The notes under the pieces were generated by a model. The model was not told the DNA's origin and searched no databases. It saw only the letters and a list, made by a program, of their open reading frames with translations. A program made the position numbers and the translations under genes. A DNA stretch of 7,611 bases, taken from contig JAGGRV010000019.1 of assembly GCA_021159445.1 (NCBI GenBank), forward strand, positions 1-7,611, in the 5' to 3' direction. The stretch is from Deltaproteobacteria bacterium (GTDB lineage Bacteria; Desulfobacterota; Dissulfuribacteria; Dissulfuribacterales; UBA3076). Below are positions 6,587 to 7,611 of this stretch, piece after piece. Position 1 is the stretch's first letter, and each line of letters starts with the position of its first letter.

Positions 6587-6626
6587 AAGCTAAAAATTTA
6601 ATGTCTGTATGGGTCTGTGGTTGTGC

Positions 6627-6631
6627 GGAGG
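6627..6631 (+). promoter_or_regulatory. Strong ribosome binding site choosing ATG 6637
   Basis: GGAGG at 6627-6631 lies 5 bases before ATG 6637. It selects this start over the in-frame ATG at 6601, which would add 12 residues and bury the lipoprotein signal. The chosen start puts Lys2 and a hydrophobic stretch directly at the N-terminus. Confidence 0.85.
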
Positions 6632-6636
6632 CGTTT

Positions 6637-7596
6637 ATGAAGAATGTTTACCTATTTATTTTACCTCTAATTTTTATTTTTTATGGATGTGAAAATCAAC
6701 CTGTTAATACTATTTCCACAGAGGTGAGACCTGTGAAGATTATGGATTTATCATCCTATTCGGATGCACGGCCTGACAGAGAGTTGAATATACTGTTTTT
6801 ACATCATTCATGCGGCGGCCACTGGATGGCTGACAGAGATACTGCCAAGGGTGAAAATTGCATTTATGAAGCTCATCCCAATGGTGGCGGTCTTCGTGCG
6901 CTTTTAGAGCAAAATGGCTATAAGCTTCACGAGGCCTCTTATGGTTCAATTGTAGGAGATAAAACGGATATAGAAGACTGGCCTGGCAAATTTCGTGATC
7001 AAATGGACCGTATTCTGAAAACCGATATGCAGGATCAAATGTACACCGATGGTTCTGTAAATAATATAGTGATGTTTAAATCATGTTATCCAAACAATAA
7101 TTTTGAACCTGACGGGTCAAAAAAAGGCAGAACAGTTCAAAGTGCTATGGAGGCCTACAACAGTCTCCTACCATATTTTCGTGAGTACCCTGAGACCCTC
7201 TTTGCCGCCATCACTGCTCCTCCGCTTGCACAACCTTACGAGACTACTAACCCCTTAAAGGCCTCTATTAAAAAATTACTTGGCAGATATAAAGATGTCC
7301 AGACTACCGGCATTTGCGCCAGAAGGTTCAATAACTGGCTTAAAGATTCTGAATCAGGCTGGCTCAGCAAATATGATCTTAATAACGTAGTTGTCTTCGA
7401 TCTCTACGATATTTTGACTAAAGACGGCCAATCAAATTGGGCCGGATACCCGACACAAAATGGTACAGATAGCCATCCAAGTAGTGAGGGAAATTCTATC
7501 GCTGCAGAAAGATTCGTGCCCTTTCTCAACAAGGCAGTCAGACGCTCAGGACTTGTTGCTAAGGAACGGGAGATAAATAAGTTGAACAAAAATTAA
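6637..7596 (+). CDS. Putative lipoprotein with SGNH-hydrolase-like motifs
   Basis: This 319-residue protein does not match a family I can name. Residues 1-18 (MKNVYLFILPLIFIFYGC) look like a lipoprotein signal with Cys18 as the lipidated residue, though the lipobox (F-Y-G-C) is atypical. The mature part has three blocks suggesting an SGNH/GDSL-type fold: a first strand ending LHHSCGGHW (55-63, candidate nucleophile Ser58), a central FKSCYPNNNF (147-156, candidate Asn), and NGTDSHPSSEGN (275-286, candidate Asp278/His280) near the C-terminus. The last block is D-x-H rather than the usual D-x-x-H, so catalysis is uncertain. Known SGNH proteins include esterases and acyltransferases acting on polysaccharides, and that role here is only inferred from position. 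The gene is more AT-rich than its neighbours: 7021-7080 has 20 G/C in 60, against 36 in 60 at 5341-5400. It may be a later addition to the locus. Confidence 0.7.
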   Translation: MKNVYLFILPLIFIFYGCENQPVNTISTEVRPVKIMDLSSYSDARPDRELNILFLHHSCGGHWMADRDTAKGENCIYEAHPNGGGLRALLEQNGYKLHEASYGSIVGDKTDIEDWPGKFRDQMDRILKTDMQDQMYTDGSVNNIVMFKSCYPNNNFEPDGSKKGRTVQSAMEAYNSLLPYFREYPETLFAAITAPPLAQPYETTNPLKASIKKLLGRYKDVQTTGICARRFNNWLKDSESGWLSKYDLNNVVVFDLYDILTKDGQSNWAGYPTQNGTDSHPSSEGNSIAAERFVPFLNKAVRRSGLVAKEREINKLNKN

Positions 7597-7611
7597 TAGG
7601 ATTTTTTGTTG

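Noticed and set aside
6601..6636. ATG 6601 as the lipoprotein gene start
   Set aside because: It lacks a good ribosome binding site and would add 12 residues before the signal peptide; GGAGG supports ATG 6637.

Overview
The window reads as part of a bacterial envelope or exopolysaccharide locus. The best guess for the source is a Desulfobacterota-like (deltaproteobacterial) genome. That rests on an XrtA/PEP-CTERM-type polysaccharide deacetylase, a fused ATP sulfurylase/APS kinase, the relic of a four-helix-bundle (23S intervening-sequence type) protein gene, and dispersed noncoding repeats built on CTCTG/GAGAG words. The assignment is inferred from gene content, and no single sequence proves it. 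All six intact genes are on the + strand.

Layout: 1-251 is noncoding. It holds the first 20 codons of a decayed four-helix-bundle gene, bracketed by inverted CCTTCAG heptamer repeats. 252-3244 is a tightly packed three-gene unit: a PP-loop ATP pyrophosphatase resembling N-acetyl sugar amidotransferases, a non-hydrolysing UDP-GlcNAc 2-epimerase (1 base apart), and a DUF3473-type polysaccharide deacetylase (26-base overlap). 3245-3406 is filled by a reversed half copy and a full copy of a long imperfect inverted repeat. 3407-6477 is a two-gene unit joined by an ATGA overlap: a beta-CASP metallo-beta-lactamase nuclease and a sulfate adenylyltransferase/APS kinase fusion. 6478-6636 holds a second, more decayed copy of the inverted repeat. 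6637-7596 is an AT-richer gene for a probable lipoprotein with SGNH-hydrolase-like motifs.

How the genes may work together (inference): the epimerase supplies UDP-ManNAc or a derived sugar, the PP-loop enzyme may modify an N-acetyl sugar or its product, the deacetylase trims N-acetyl groups from the polymer, and the APS kinase domain could make PAPS for sulfation. The terminal lipoprotein may act on the polymer at the envelope. No glycosyltransferase, sulfotransferase, exosortase or ammonia-supplying HisH/HisF partner lies in the window, so the pathway is incomplete here.

The points most worth a second look are the dispersed hairpin repeat that runs to within five bases of a TTG start codon, the altered active-site motifs in the ATP sulfurylase half of the fusion beside an apparently intact kinase half, and the uncharacterised SGNH-like lipoprotein.
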